Of a stretch of DNA of 33,443 nucleotides, positions 16,416 through 24,879 are shown piece by piece. Within the stretch, counting starts at the first letter, position 1. Every line of letters starts with the position of its first letter. Made by a program: the position numbers and the translations under genes. The notes under the pieces were generated by a model that saw only the letters and a list, made by a program, of their open reading frames with translations, did no database searches and had not been told where the DNA came from. The stretch is from contig DATANR010000052.1 in assembly GCA_036266155.1 (NCBI GenBank), positions 1-33,443 on the forward strand, written 5' to 3'. Origin of the DNA: SIAJ01 sp036266155. GTDB taxonomy: Bacteria > Planctomycetota > Planctomycetia > Gemmatales > Gemmataceae.

Positions 16416-18266
16416 GTGTCTCGCACCGCTCTCACAAAATTGCGCCGCTGGCTAGCGGCTCGACCGGTTCGACAAATCCGTCGCCGCATTCCGCTGCTCT
16501 TGCGAAGTTTGGAAGACCGGACTGTTCCGGCCGTCACCGCCAGCTTCGCTGCCGGTGTCTTGACTGCGGACAGCGACGGGGCATCCGACATCATCTCCAT
16601 CGAGCTGGTGTCGGGTCAGGTCAAGGTGTTCCAGGGCGCCGGACACACGGAAGTGGCGGTCGCCGGCGCGCCGAACGGCATAACAACGAAGACGTTGACC
16701 AAGATCATGTCGAGCGGCAACGGCGGCGACGACAGCATTACCGTATCGACGGCGTTGAAGACACCCGCGGTCCTCGATGGCGGCACGGGCTTTGACACCG
16801 TCAACGGCGGCAGCGGCAACGACACAATCACGACGGGCTCCGACGCGCTCGGCGATACAGCGAATGGCAACGATGGCGACGACTCCATCACCGGTGGGTC
16901 GGGCGACGACTTGATCGCGGGCGGCAACGGAAACGACAAGATCGACGGCGGCGACGGCGACAACTCGATCAGCGGCAACGCGGGCAACGACACCTTGACC
17001 GGCGGAACGGGCTCGGACGACATCTTTGGTGGTGACGGAGCCGATTCCATCAACGGCGGCGGGGGCGACGACCGTCTTCGCGGCGACGATACGACGGGCA
17101 AGAAGCCTGGCAACGACACCGTCACCGGCGGGACCGGCGACGACATCCTCGCGGGCGGGGCCGGCAACGACATGCTCGACGGCGGCGATGGGGCCGACAC
17201 GATCGATGGTGGCGCCGGCAACGACTCCATCGTTGGCGGCCCGGACGCGGTCGGCGCTGATGGACCGGATAGCCTGTACGGCGGGCTTGGCAACGACACG
17301 ATCAAGGGCGGGTCGGACACTGATGCCTTGTTCGGTGAAGCCGGCAACGACAGTCTCGTTGGCGGAGCAGGGAACGACACGTTGAACGGCGGCATCGGCC
17401 AGGACTTCTTCGTCGGTCACGGCGTGCCCGGCGATCCGGCCAGCGTGGCCATGCAGCCCGATAATTTCGACACCTACCAGGACGACTTCGATCCGAACAA
17501 GGCGTTCTTCAGCAAGACGCCGTCAGCCAAATCAATTGCTCCGACCGAGTTGCCGATGACGAACGGATTGGCAGCCCTGGCGTCCATTACGAACAAACCG
17601 GGTGACTTCAATTTGACCGGCCGAATTCGTTATCTCGGCACGGGCGAGTACATCGTCAAACTGGGTCCTTCGGACGAAATCGCCGACGATCCCGGCAACC
17701 CGAATCCGACTGGCTGGCAGCGCGTTCACTTTGATGGCACATGGACTGACAACGATCCGCGGCCGAGTGGTCTGGAGCGCTTCCCGAAGGCCAAGGATTC
17801 ACGCGAATTCTGGACGGTGCTCTTCCATCGCGCGATGATGCAAGCGCTCGACCCGAGTTATGACTTCACCGTGCCCCAGGATCAGGCAGCCTATAACGCG
17901 ATCGTGACGAGCCCTGGCCTCGCGGTCGAGACGATGTCGGCGGTGGCGACGACAACATTTGCGCCCCCGAGCGGATTCACCGTCGATCAACTGCGCACCT
18001 TCCTGGCCGCTCCGCAATGGGTGACGGTGCAGACCAGTGCCGCCCCGACGCTCGCTGGACTTGGGCCGAACCAGTCCTATGCGGTGACGGCCGTGTCGAA
18101 GGACGGGGCGTTCATCACGCTCTATAACCCGCTGGGTTTCGACAAGGGCCAGGCCGCAAACGGAGCATTCGACGCGACCGGCAAGGCTTCCGACGACGGG
18201 TACATCACGATCGCGGCTTCGGACTTCTTCAACGTCGCGAACTTCACCAAGGCTTATGTCAACTAG
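16416..18266 (+). CDS. RTX-repeat protein with inactive calpain-like domain
   Basis: 616 aa from the GTG at 16416, supported by GGAGA six bases upstream; an in-frame TTG at 16338 is the alternative. The basic N-terminus holds the LRSLEDRTVPAV signature shared with two neighbours. Residues about 120-334 are RTX nonapeptides (GG-x-G-x-D-x-I/L), predicted to form a Ca-binding beta-roll. Residues about 360-610 follow the calpain (C2) core in order: LAALASI, EYIVKL, WQRVHFDGTWTDNDP, FWTVLFHRAMMQALDPSYDF, SYAVTAV, ITLYNPLGF. The catalytic Cys site is replaced (MTNGLAALAS, around Thr382) and the His of the usual HAY is Gln553-Ser554. The Asn of NP(W/L)G remains (Asn571). It is therefore likely a non-peptidase binding module on the cell surface. 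The calpain relation is my own alignment by eye. Confidence 0.8.
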   Translation: MSRTALTKLRRWLAARPVRQIRRRIPLLLRSLEDRTVPAVTASFAAGVLTADSDGASDIISIELVSGQVKVFQGAGHTEVAVAGAPNGITTKTLTKIMSSGNGGDDSITVSTALKTPAVLDGGTGFDTVNGGSGNDTITTGSDALGDTANGNDGDDSITGGSGDDLIAGGNGNDKIDGGDGDNSISGNAGNDTLTGGTGSDDIFGGDGADSINGGGGDDRLRGDDTTGKKPGNDTVTGGTGDDILAGGAGNDMLDGGDGADTIDGGAGNDSIVGGPDAVGADGPDSLYGGLGNDTIKGGSDTDALFGEAGNDSLVGGAGNDTLNGGIGQDFFVGHGVPGDPASVAMQPDNFDTYQDDFDPNKAFFSKTPSAKSIAPTELPMTNGLAALASITNKPGDFNLTGRIRYLGTGEYIVKLGPSDEIADDPGNPNPTGWQRVHFDGTWTDNDPRPSGLERFPKAKDSREFWTVLFHRAMMQALDPSYDFTVPQDQAAYNAIVTSPGLAVETMSAVATTTFAPPSGFTVDQLRTFLAAPQWVTVQTSAAPTLAGLGPNQSYAVTAVSKDGAFITLYNPLGFDKGQAANGAFDATGKASDDGYITIAASDFFNVANFTKAYVN

Positions 18267-18285
18267 TTCATGACGGAAACCGCCG

Positions 18286-18363
18286 GAGACCGAAGCGCAA
18301 CGAGGGCGACGGCGTGGCGACAACGACGCTATCGCCCTCGCTGCGCTCCGGTCTCTATCTTTT
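18286..18363 (+). terminator. Inverted repeat with U-tract after RTX gene
   Basis: Two 24-base arms (18286-18309 and 18332-18355) pair at 22 of 24 positions around a 22-base loop and are followed by TATCTTTTT. It lies 20 bp after the RTX stop, so a rho-independent terminator is plausible on the plus strand. The right arm has a diverged relative at 20062-20085, which suggests it is also a dispersed repeat. Confidence 0.6.
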
Positions 18364-18492
18364 TCAACTATCCACCATTTCTTGGCCACACGCGGGTTAA
18401 GGAAGTACATTACAGATAAGGGTTAACGACTCGCTTCCGACCCCCAAGACCCGGACCGAATCCCACCGGTCTGCCAGTTCCTGGAGTTACTC

Positions 18493-19983
18493 GTGCCATT
18501 GCAGCGCTCATCGGCCTTGCGGCCCCGTCTCGCCGTCCAACCACTCGAAGGCCGGCTGGTGCCGAATGGCACGATCGTCGCCACGCTTTCACCCGCGGGC
18601 CTGCTCACCCTGATCGGCGACGACGACGCGAATGGCGTCAGCATCAAGGTCGGCGCCAGCGTGACGCTGACTCAGCTCGGCGGCACCACGATCAACGCGA
18701 CGGGCGTCCCCGCCGGCATCGCGGTGAAGTCGATCAAGGCCGACCTCAAGGGCGGGGACGACACGCTGACCATCGACGGCGCGACCGATTTCAATGTCTC
18801 CGGCCCGGCCGCCATCACTCTGGGCGACGGCAACAACACGCTCACGCTCGTCACTACCGGCAAGATCACGCTCGGCAGTTTAGCGATCACCGGCGGCGAT
18901 GGGTCGGACACGGTCACCGTGAACGGAGCGGCCGGCAGCGCGATCGGCGGCAGCTCCAAGTTCAAATTCGCCAACGGCGGCAGCGATACCACGCTGACGG
19001 GCGTTAAGTTCTCGGCCTTAACCATTGCCGCCGGCGATGCCCCCACAACTGCGAACGACGTGACCTGTACCGGTGTGACGATCGACAAGGCGTTCAAAGC
19101 GAGCCTTGGCAACAGCTTCCCTGGCATCATCAGCTTTGACACCTGCACCATCAGCGGCGGCATCAAGGCTGACGGCTATTCGGTCTCCGCGCTCTTGACG
19201 AACACGACCGTGGTCAAGGGCGTCGGGATCAAGACGCTCTATGACTCGGATTTGGAGGTAGACGGGGCCACCATCACGGGCAATGTTGCGATGACCTCGC
19301 CGCACACGAACTTCGATGCCAGCGGGGCGGCAACCAAGATTACGGGCAACCTGGCCCTCACCGCCACCGCCTGGACGTCCACGTCGTTTTCGACCGGAAC
19401 GGCGAGCGAGGTCACGGGTGATGTGAAGATCAAGGGCGGCTGGTTCAACGACTCATTTGTCACCGATGCCAACTTCAAAGCAGACAAGGGCGTCAGCCTC
19501 AAGCTCGGCGACGGCGACAACGTGATCACCATCGGCGACGGCTCGGCGGCCGTACCGGTCCTGGGCAAACTTCAGATTCAAACCGGCGCCGGCGGCGATT
19601 TTATCACGCTTGACCATTTGACGCTCAGCGGCGCCGCGGACATCAAGACCGGCGGCGGCGCCGACACGCTTTCCATCGAGGACGCCTCTTCGTTCGCGCT
19701 GGCGTTCAAGGCCGACATGGGCGCCGGCAACGACACGATTTCTATCGCGCAGAACATTGGAGCATCGGGTCCCGTGACCTTCTCGGGCAAGACGACCATT
19801 CTGGCGGGCCTGGGCAACGACAATTTGTTCCTGGGACTTGATCAGGTCGCGAATGGCGGCGATCCGAACAGCCGGTCGGTCTTCACCGATCCGACGAGCG
19901 TCATCGACGGCGGGCTGGGTATCAATAGCTACGACGCATCAACGGGTCAGACGACAACGGTGAGCACGCCGAACTGGATTTGA
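18493..19983 (+). CDS. Asp/Gly-rich beta-repeat surface protein
   Basis: 496 aa from the GTG at 18493, with GGAG six bases upstream. The N-terminus RPRLAVQPLEGRLVPNGTI carries the same LE-x-R-x-VP signature as the RTX protein before it. The rest is a chain of Thr/Gly/Asp-rich strands with spaced motifs such as GGDDTLTI, GDGNNTLTL, GGDGSDTVTV, GDGDNVITI and GGADTLSI. This is the pattern of a beta-helix or beta-roll stabilised by Asp ladders or Ca. There is no catalytic signature and no transmembrane segment. It is most likely exported or surface-associated. It follows the RTX gene by 226 bp with an intervening terminator, so it probably has its own promoter. Specific function unknown. Confidence 0.8.
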   Translation: MPLQRSSALRPRLAVQPLEGRLVPNGTIVATLSPAGLLTLIGDDDANGVSIKVGASVTLTQLGGTTINATGVPAGIAVKSIKADLKGGDDTLTIDGATDFNVSGPAAITLGDGNNTLTLVTTGKITLGSLAITGGDGSDTVTVNGAAGSAIGGSSKFKFANGGSDTTLTGVKFSALTIAAGDAPTTANDVTCTGVTIDKAFKASLGNSFPGIISFDTCTISGGIKADGYSVSALLTNTTVVKGVGIKTLYDSDLEVDGATITGNVAMTSPHTNFDASGAATKITGNLALTATAWTSTSFSTGTASEVTGDVKIKGGWFNDSFVTDANFKADKGVSLKLGDGDNVITIGDGSAAVPVLGKLQIQTGAGGDFITLDHLTLSGAADIKTGGGADTLSIEDASSFALAFKADMGAGNDTISIAQNIGASGPVTFSGKTTILAGLGNDNLFLGLDQVANGGDPNSRSVFTDPTSVIDGGLGINSYDASTGQTTTVSTPNWI

Positions 19984-19985
19984 TC

Positions 19986-20024
19986 GATCCATCCATGGAT
20001 CTGTGATGGACGCCTCCGGCGTCC
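19986..20024. repeat. Two adjacent perfect small hairpins
   Basis: GATCCAT-CC-ATGGATC (19986-20001) and GGACGCC-TCC-GGCGTCC (20008-20024) lie just after the stop of the beta-repeat protein in a convergent intergenic region. No run of Ts follows on either strand, so termination is uncertain. The three-base TCC loop resembles the hairpin at 172-186. Confidence 0.5.
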
Positions 20025-20061
20025 TCGAAAAAATGAGGACTGGTTCGGCAACAAGACACCG

Positions 20062-20085
20062 ACGCCCCTGCTGCGCTTCGGTCTC
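20062..20085. repeat. Solo half-copy of the 18332-18355 arm
   Basis: These 24 bases match the right arm of the inverted repeat at 18332-18355 at 20 positions, including the shared CTGCGCT and CGGTCTC blocks. I see no matching left arm here, so it cannot fold like the parent. It lies in the same kind of position, a gene-end spacer. Confidence 0.45.
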
Positions 20086-20135
20086 CGCCACAATCATATT
20101 TGTCAATCGAAATCGACCGACAGCTCATGCACTGG

Positions 20136-23100
20136 CTACGGCAACGTATTGCCCCGGCGCTTGTGTGCGACACCCACGTCGAACACGTTGACGAACCCGT
20201 CGCCGCTGAGGTCGGCGAAGATGTTGTAATTGGGCGACCCCGTTACAAACGGGGCGGCTACGACGGCTCGCACGGCCGCTTCGTCGGCCGCATTCACAAG
20301 ATGGTCGTCGTTGACGTCGCCGTACAGCACATTCAATGTCGTCGCGAACGGTGTCATCGCGTTGCCGGCTGCATCTTTCAGAGCATTCGCTCCGGATGAT
20401 GCCAGGCCCAGCAACACCGAGGTCTTCAAGATCGTCGGGACCTTCCAGGTCAGGATGTTCGTTCCGAGGCCCGTAAATTTCGTCGCCGTCAAACCAGTCA
20501 GGCTGTTTTTGTTGCCCGTCTTGACGACGTCGTCGAAAACCACCTGAATCCCGGTCACCGCCCAGGGCATGTCGAAGCGCGGCGAGCCGATCAGGTTGTA
20601 CCACTTGGTGCCGAACTTCACGCGGAATTCCACGACGTTCGGCCCGACGGTGTCGATGACGAGGTTTTTATTCGTTGCCAGCGACCCGACCGTGGCGCCG
20701 ACCGGCATCGTCAGCGGAGCCGGCGTGTTGCTGGCCGTGTCCTGGATCGTGCCGCCATTGAGAACGAGGGCGCTGCCACTGGCCGCGTCGAGGTCAGGCG
20801 TGTTCTCACCGACCACAACCGTGTAACTGAAAATCAGCGAGCTAAACGTGCCATTGCCACCGGTGTAGACGGCCGTCCCACCTGAGTTGAGTAGCAGCTT
20901 CGGCGAACCGGTTACCGTAACCTGCTTGCTGAATGCGACGGTGATTGGAATGACCGCGCCGATTCCGTAGGTGCCATTCGACGATACCGAGGTCACATTG
21001 GTCGGCGTGGCCGGCAGGCCGTCGATGACAATGTCCTTGTTGAAGCCGAGCGAGCCGGCAGTGCCCGGAGCGGCCAGCGTCAACGTGGCATTCGCGCCTG
21101 GGTTCGCATTATCCTTGATCGTAGCGCCACCCGGCAATGAAATACCTGCCACCGTATAGTCCAGATCGGCTGAGAAGTCAGTTAGTCCAACCGTAAACGA
21201 GAACGTAAGGATCTTCGTCCCGGTGCCACCGGTGTAACTCGCCGATCCGCCAGTGTTCAGCGCCAACACAGGCACGCCGGTCACGTCCACCTTCTTGTCA
21301 AAGGTCACCTGGATTGGAACGACTTGCCCAAATGGGTAGGTGAGATTCGCCAGCGACGACGAAACGTCCGTCACTTTGGCCGGGAACGAATCGATGACGA
21401 TGTCCTTGTTCGCGCCCAGTGATCCGGCGCCGGCCGGATCGGGCAACGTCGTGTCCGCATCGTTGCTCGTGCCCATCTCCTTGATGATCGCTCCGCCGGG
21501 TAGCGTCAGGGCGGCCGTGGAGATGTAATTCAAATCGGCCGAGAATTCATTGACGGCCACGGTGTAGTTGAACGTCAGCGTCGTCGTGCCGCTACCGCTC
21601 GCGTAGTTCACCGTCGCGCCGGAATCGAGTGCAAGTTGCGGTATGCCCGTCACCGTCACCTTCTTGCTGAAGGTCATGGTGATCGGGATCACGGCCGCGA
21701 AGCCATAGGTCGTGTTGGCGACCGCGGACGTGACATTGGTCACCGCCGGGGCTGTTGTATCGATCACAATGGCCTTCGTGCCTCCCAGCGACGCGGCGCT
21801 TCCGGTAGCCGGCAGCGTCAGGTTCGCATTGATCGATCCATTCGAGGAATCCTTGATCGTTCCGCCGTTGAGCGTCAACGCACTCGTTGACGAGTAGTCG
21901 AGATCGGCCGACGCTTGCCCGGTCGCGACCGTGTAGTTAAACGTGAGCGTGGTTCCGGGGCTGCCGCTGGCATACGTGGCCACGGCCCCGCCGCCGGCGT
22001 TCAGAGCGAGTTGCGGTGATCCCGTGACGGTAACCGAGCTGCCAAAAGTCAGCGTGATCGGAATGACGGCGCCCACGCCGTAGGTGCCATCCGCCGAAGG
22101 CGACGTCACGGCCGTCACGCGCGGCGTGGTGTCGATGACGATGTTCTTGTTGCCCCCGAGCGAACCCGTGGCCCCGGGTGCGACGAGCGTCAGGATGGCG
22201 TCGAGGGTGCTGGCCGTGTCCTTGATCGTCGCGCCATTCAGCGCAATGCCCGCAGCCGTATAGTCGAGGTCCGCCGCGCCCTGCCCAAGCGCCACGGTGT
22301 AATTGAACGTCAGCACATTGGTCCCGCTGCCGCTCACATAGGTCGCGGTGGCGCCTCCCCCGGCGTTCAGGGCGATCGACGGCGTTCCACCGGCGACCGT
22401 GACCTTGTCGTTGAACGTTACCGTGATCGGGATGACCTGCCCGGTCGTGTACGTGCCGTCGGCAAGCGTGGACGTGACGCCGGCGAGCGTCACGCGCGGC
22501 GACACGAACACCTGGCTGATTTTCGTGCCCCAGTTATTCGATGTGAGGACATATTCCTGCGTCGTCCAGAAAGCTGTCGCATTGGTCGGGTCGACTTGAG
22601 TCGCGCTATAGTCTCCCCATCGAACCGATCCGCCCCCGAAGGTTACGTGGTAGTTGCTTGCGAGACCGATCTGAAGTTGCATATCCGTGGTCCCGAAGCT
22701 GATTCCCCCGGCTGGGTTCCGCGGGTTGATAAAGGCAGTCGTCGCATAGGCCCCCAAACGTCCGCTCGTCGGTCCGGAGCCGAGGGTCGCTGACGACCGT
22801 GAGTAGCCAATGAGAATGTCGCCTTCGGCGTTCATCGCTACGGACGGATCAATTCGATCGAATCCGCCGCCCGATATGGTCGCCTCCGCGACGACGGCGT
22901 TCTGCGAGTCGCTCATTACCGTGATGCGAATGGCATTGTTCCCTCCCACCCCGACGGCGTGAGCGCCAATGATTAGGTCGCCGACTTGATAGACCATACC
23001 GCCGAACCGGTCGTCAACTGGATCGACGTCGGCGGCCGCCCCATCGGGCTGATTCGAGAAGTCAAGCGGGCCCCAGTTTTGAACGTTGAGAGTTGTGGAG

Positions 23101-23882
23101 GTACCGAGACCAGCGCCCGGCCCACCAGTTCCGGTGAGGATTGTTCGAACAACTTGACCGAAATTGCTGGCGTCCTCCGCGAAGACCGAACTGTGGGCCG
23201 GGCTCGGATTGAAGTTGGTTACGCCCGCGGGAGTGTAACCGACGTCGAAGCCGGGGAGTTGAAACTGTGTCCTGTTGGCGGCCGTGGGGGTGCTCGCCAT
23301 CAAATCGGCCTTCGGTATCGAATTCACCGAGACGCTCACCTGGCTAACCGCCCCAAAGTCATTTGTCCCGAGGTAGACGCCGTTCGCATCGACGGCCAGC
23401 GTGTCATAGTCGCCGAAATTGCCATCGAGATCGGCTTGCCAGTGCACGCCCTTCCACGCGCCGGTGGGATCATTCGTGTTCGATCGGGCGAGCAAGATTT
23501 CGTTGGTATTGTCGACCGTGATCTCGCTGGCGATCCAGCGGTCGGTCAACGGATCGTAAATGATCCGGGGATCGCTCGCGTCGCCGGTCGGAACGACGCC
23601 GCTCCCGATCCCGCTCACGGACTGCCAAAACGCCGAATCCGTTTTGGTCTGCAATTGCGTGCCGGTCTTGTTGAAGACGCGATAGACGCCATTGATGAAC
23701 TGAACGTAGTGATTCGGCCCGACCGCCCCGTCCGTATCCGGCGGAATGTACCCGCTGTCATTAATGTTGCCGCCGTTGAAGTTCTGGCCGATCGCCGACG
23801 ACGGAACGTCGCGGTCTTCGAGGGTGTCGATACGCAGGACTTTACGCCGCCGAACGGCGGAGGAGCGGGTCAGCACGGACAT
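20136..23882 (-). CDS. Giant surface protein: Ig-like repeats and dockerin-like end
   Basis: 1248 aa. The N-terminus has the LRIDTLEDRDVPSS signature. Residues about 30-450 look like a propeller-type module (PPDTDGAVGPNHYVQF, DPRIIYDPLTDRWIASE, WGDYSATQVDP). Five tandem repeats of about 118-125 residues follow (DNA about 20640-22500, period about 364-376 bp). Each opens with G/T-TY-x-x-G-x-VIPI-x-x-TF, passes LTFNYTV and DLDY, and ends with K-x-IVID, like SwmB/Ig-like beta-sandwich domains. A diverged sixth strand set leads to a C-terminal dockerin-like pair of Ca loops, GDVNDDHLVNAADE and ADLSGDGFVNVFD. It is likely exported and anchored on, or assembled with, other surface proteins through the dockerin-like end. 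No cohesin is visible in this window. Convergent with the beta-repeat gene. Confidence 0.85.
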   Translation of the reverse strand: MSVLTRSSAVRRRKVLRIDTLEDRDVPSSAIGQNFNGGNINDSGYIPPDTDGAVGPNHYVQFINGVYRVFNKTGTQLQTKTDSAFWQSVSGIGSGVVPTGDASDPRIIYDPLTDRWIASEITVDNTNEILLARSNTNDPTGAWKGVHWQADLDGNFGDYDTLAVDANGVYLGTNDFGAVSQVSVSVNSIPKADLMASTPTAANRTQFQLPGFDVGYTPAGVTNFNPSPAHSSVFAEDASNFGQVVRTILTGTGGPGAGLGTSTTLNVQNWGPLDFSNQPDGAAADVDPVDDRFGGMVYQVGDLIIGAHAVGVGGNNAIRITVMSDSQNAVVAEATISGGGFDRIDPSVAMNAEGDILIGYSRSSATLGSGPTSGRLGAYATTAFINPRNPAGGISFGTTDMQLQIGLASNYHVTFGGGSVRWGDYSATQVDPTNATAFWTTQEYVLTSNNWGTKISQVFVSPRVTLAGVTSTLADGTYTTGQVIPITVTFNDKVTVAGGTPSIALNAGGGATATYVSGSGTNVLTFNYTVALGQGAADLDYTAAGIALNGATIKDTASTLDAILTLVAPGATGSLGGNKNIVIDTTPRVTAVTSPSADGTYGVGAVIPITLTFGSSVTVTGSPQLALNAGGGAVATYASGSPGTTLTFNYTVATGQASADLDYSSTSALTLNGGTIKDSSNGSINANLTLPATGSAASLGGTKAIVIDTTAPAVTNVTSAVANTTYGFAAVIPITMTFSKKVTVTGIPQLALDSGATVNYASGSGTTTLTFNYTVAVNEFSADLNYISTAALTLPGGAIIKEMGTSNDADTTLPDPAGAGSLGANKDIVIDSFPAKVTDVSSSLANLTYPFGQVVPIQVTFDKKVDVTGVPVLALNTGGSASYTGGTGTKILTFSFTVGLTDFSADLDYTVAGISLPGGATIKDNANPGANATLTLAAPGTAGSLGFNKDIVIDGLPATPTNVTSVSSNGTYGIGAVIPITVAFSKQVTVTGSPKLLLNSGGTAVYTGGNGTFSSLIFSYTVVVGENTPDLDAASGSALVLNGGTIQDTASNTPAPLTMPVGATVGSLATNKNLVIDTVGPNVVEFRVKFGTKWYNLIGSPRFDMPWAVTGIQVVFDDVVKTGNKNSLTGLTATKFTGLGTNILTWKVPTILKTSVLLGLASSGANALKDAAGNAMTPFATTLNVLYGDVNDDHLVNAADEAAVRAVVAAPFVTGSPNYNIFADLSGDGFVNVFDVGVAHKRRGNTLP

Positions 23883-24101
23883 CGCGACGGTCCTCGAAGA
23901 CGCGGACTGGCCAGAGGTTATGGTTCGCCCGCTACGCGGATCGGTGGTCTCACTGGCAATTTGGGCGAGCGCCGGTCAGGCATACGTGACGAGTCAATGA
24001 CGACGGGCGCGACTTGCGACTTTATGCTACAAAACTCGGACGTGCCTACCAAGATAGGATTGAATGGCGCTGTGAAAATTGGCCGGCGACCGCCGTCGAA
24101 A

Positions 24102-24728
24102 TCAACAACGGCTCGCGCTCAGCGGGGCCGGCAGTTCGACACGCCCGAAGTAGGTCACCAGGCTCGCGAACTTCACGCTCTCAACGCCCTCCGGAACCGC
24201 GAACAACATGCGGAGCCGTCGCGGACCCCGAATCTCGCCTTCGGCCAGCGGCAGCCACATGCCCTTGTTGAATACCTCGGCGGAATGCAGGCCCCCCAGC
24301 TGCTCGCAAACGTCGGTCGGATCTTCGGGTTCAAAATCGGCCGGCACCACGGCGAGTGCCGACGGATCCCACTCGGCCGATGAATCGACCGGTGCAATCG
24401 TCGCTTCAATCTGATAGAAGTGGCCGCCCTCGTCCTCGTTCCACGGCTCGCCGTCCAGCCCTTCGACGAAGTCTTCGTCGCCTTCGTGAACGTCGTACGG
24501 CGACGGCCCTTCCGGGGCGGGCACGGCCTTGACGGCGTGGATCGTCACTTCGGCGCCGCGCAGGGCGGCCCCGGCTTCGAGGATGCCCTCGTGGACGATG
24601 CGATTGAACTTCCACTTGAACCAGGCGCCGGACAAGTAAAAGAACGACACGAGCCCGCCGATGACGGCCAACGCTCCCCACCAGGGCAGGCTCGCACAGA
24701 GGTCAATCAGGTTGACGAAAAAGCGCAT
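24102..24728 (-). CDS. Membrane-anchored protein of unknown function
   Basis: 208 aa from the ATG at 24728; the longer frame upstream looks non-coding. One N-terminal membrane segment (about 14-37, LPWWGALAVIGGLVSFFYL) is followed by a basic stretch (KWKFNR) and a soluble, acidic region (EGDEDFVEGLDGEPWNEDEG at about 82-101). The last third is beta-rich (RRLRMLFAVPEGVESVKFAS). I do not recognise the family and no catalytic motif stands out. It lies 151 bp downstream of the M2-type peptidase gene and upstream of the giant surface protein, all on the minus strand. Whether they are functionally linked is not clear. Confidence 0.7.
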   Translation of the reverse strand: MRFFVNLIDLCASLPWWGALAVIGGLVSFFYLSGAWFKWKFNRIVHEGILEAGAALRGAEVTIHAVKAVPAPEGPSPYDVHEGDEDFVEGLDGEPWNEDEGGHFYQIEATIAPVDSSAEWDPSALAVVPADFEPEDPTDVCEQLGGLHSAEVFNKGMWLPLAEGEIRGPRRLRMLFAVPEGVESVKFASLVTYFGRVELPAPLSASRC

Positions 24729-24879
24729 GGCGGCACCCGCGGCAGGAAATGCAGTGGCGACGGGACTTTGAGGGGGTGCCGAAATGTAGTGCAGGCTTGG
24801 CGCCAGGTCAAACCAGAGAATTGATTGCGCTGGTGACGCCGTCCGAGAGAGGGCGGCGTCGCCAGCATCAGAAGCCCAA

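Noticed and set aside
16775..17420. Short-period DNA repetition considered as a CRISPR-like or satellite array
   Set aside because: The repetition is the coding of RTX nonapeptides, not identical repeats with spacers.
20008..20024. Perfect hairpin considered as a rho-independent terminator
   Set aside because: No T-run follows on either strand, so it is listed only as a hairpin.
22986..24383. 465-aa plus-strand open frame
   Set aside because: It runs antisense to the giant surface protein and beyond, has no domain, and its composition is that of a GC-rich shadow frame.
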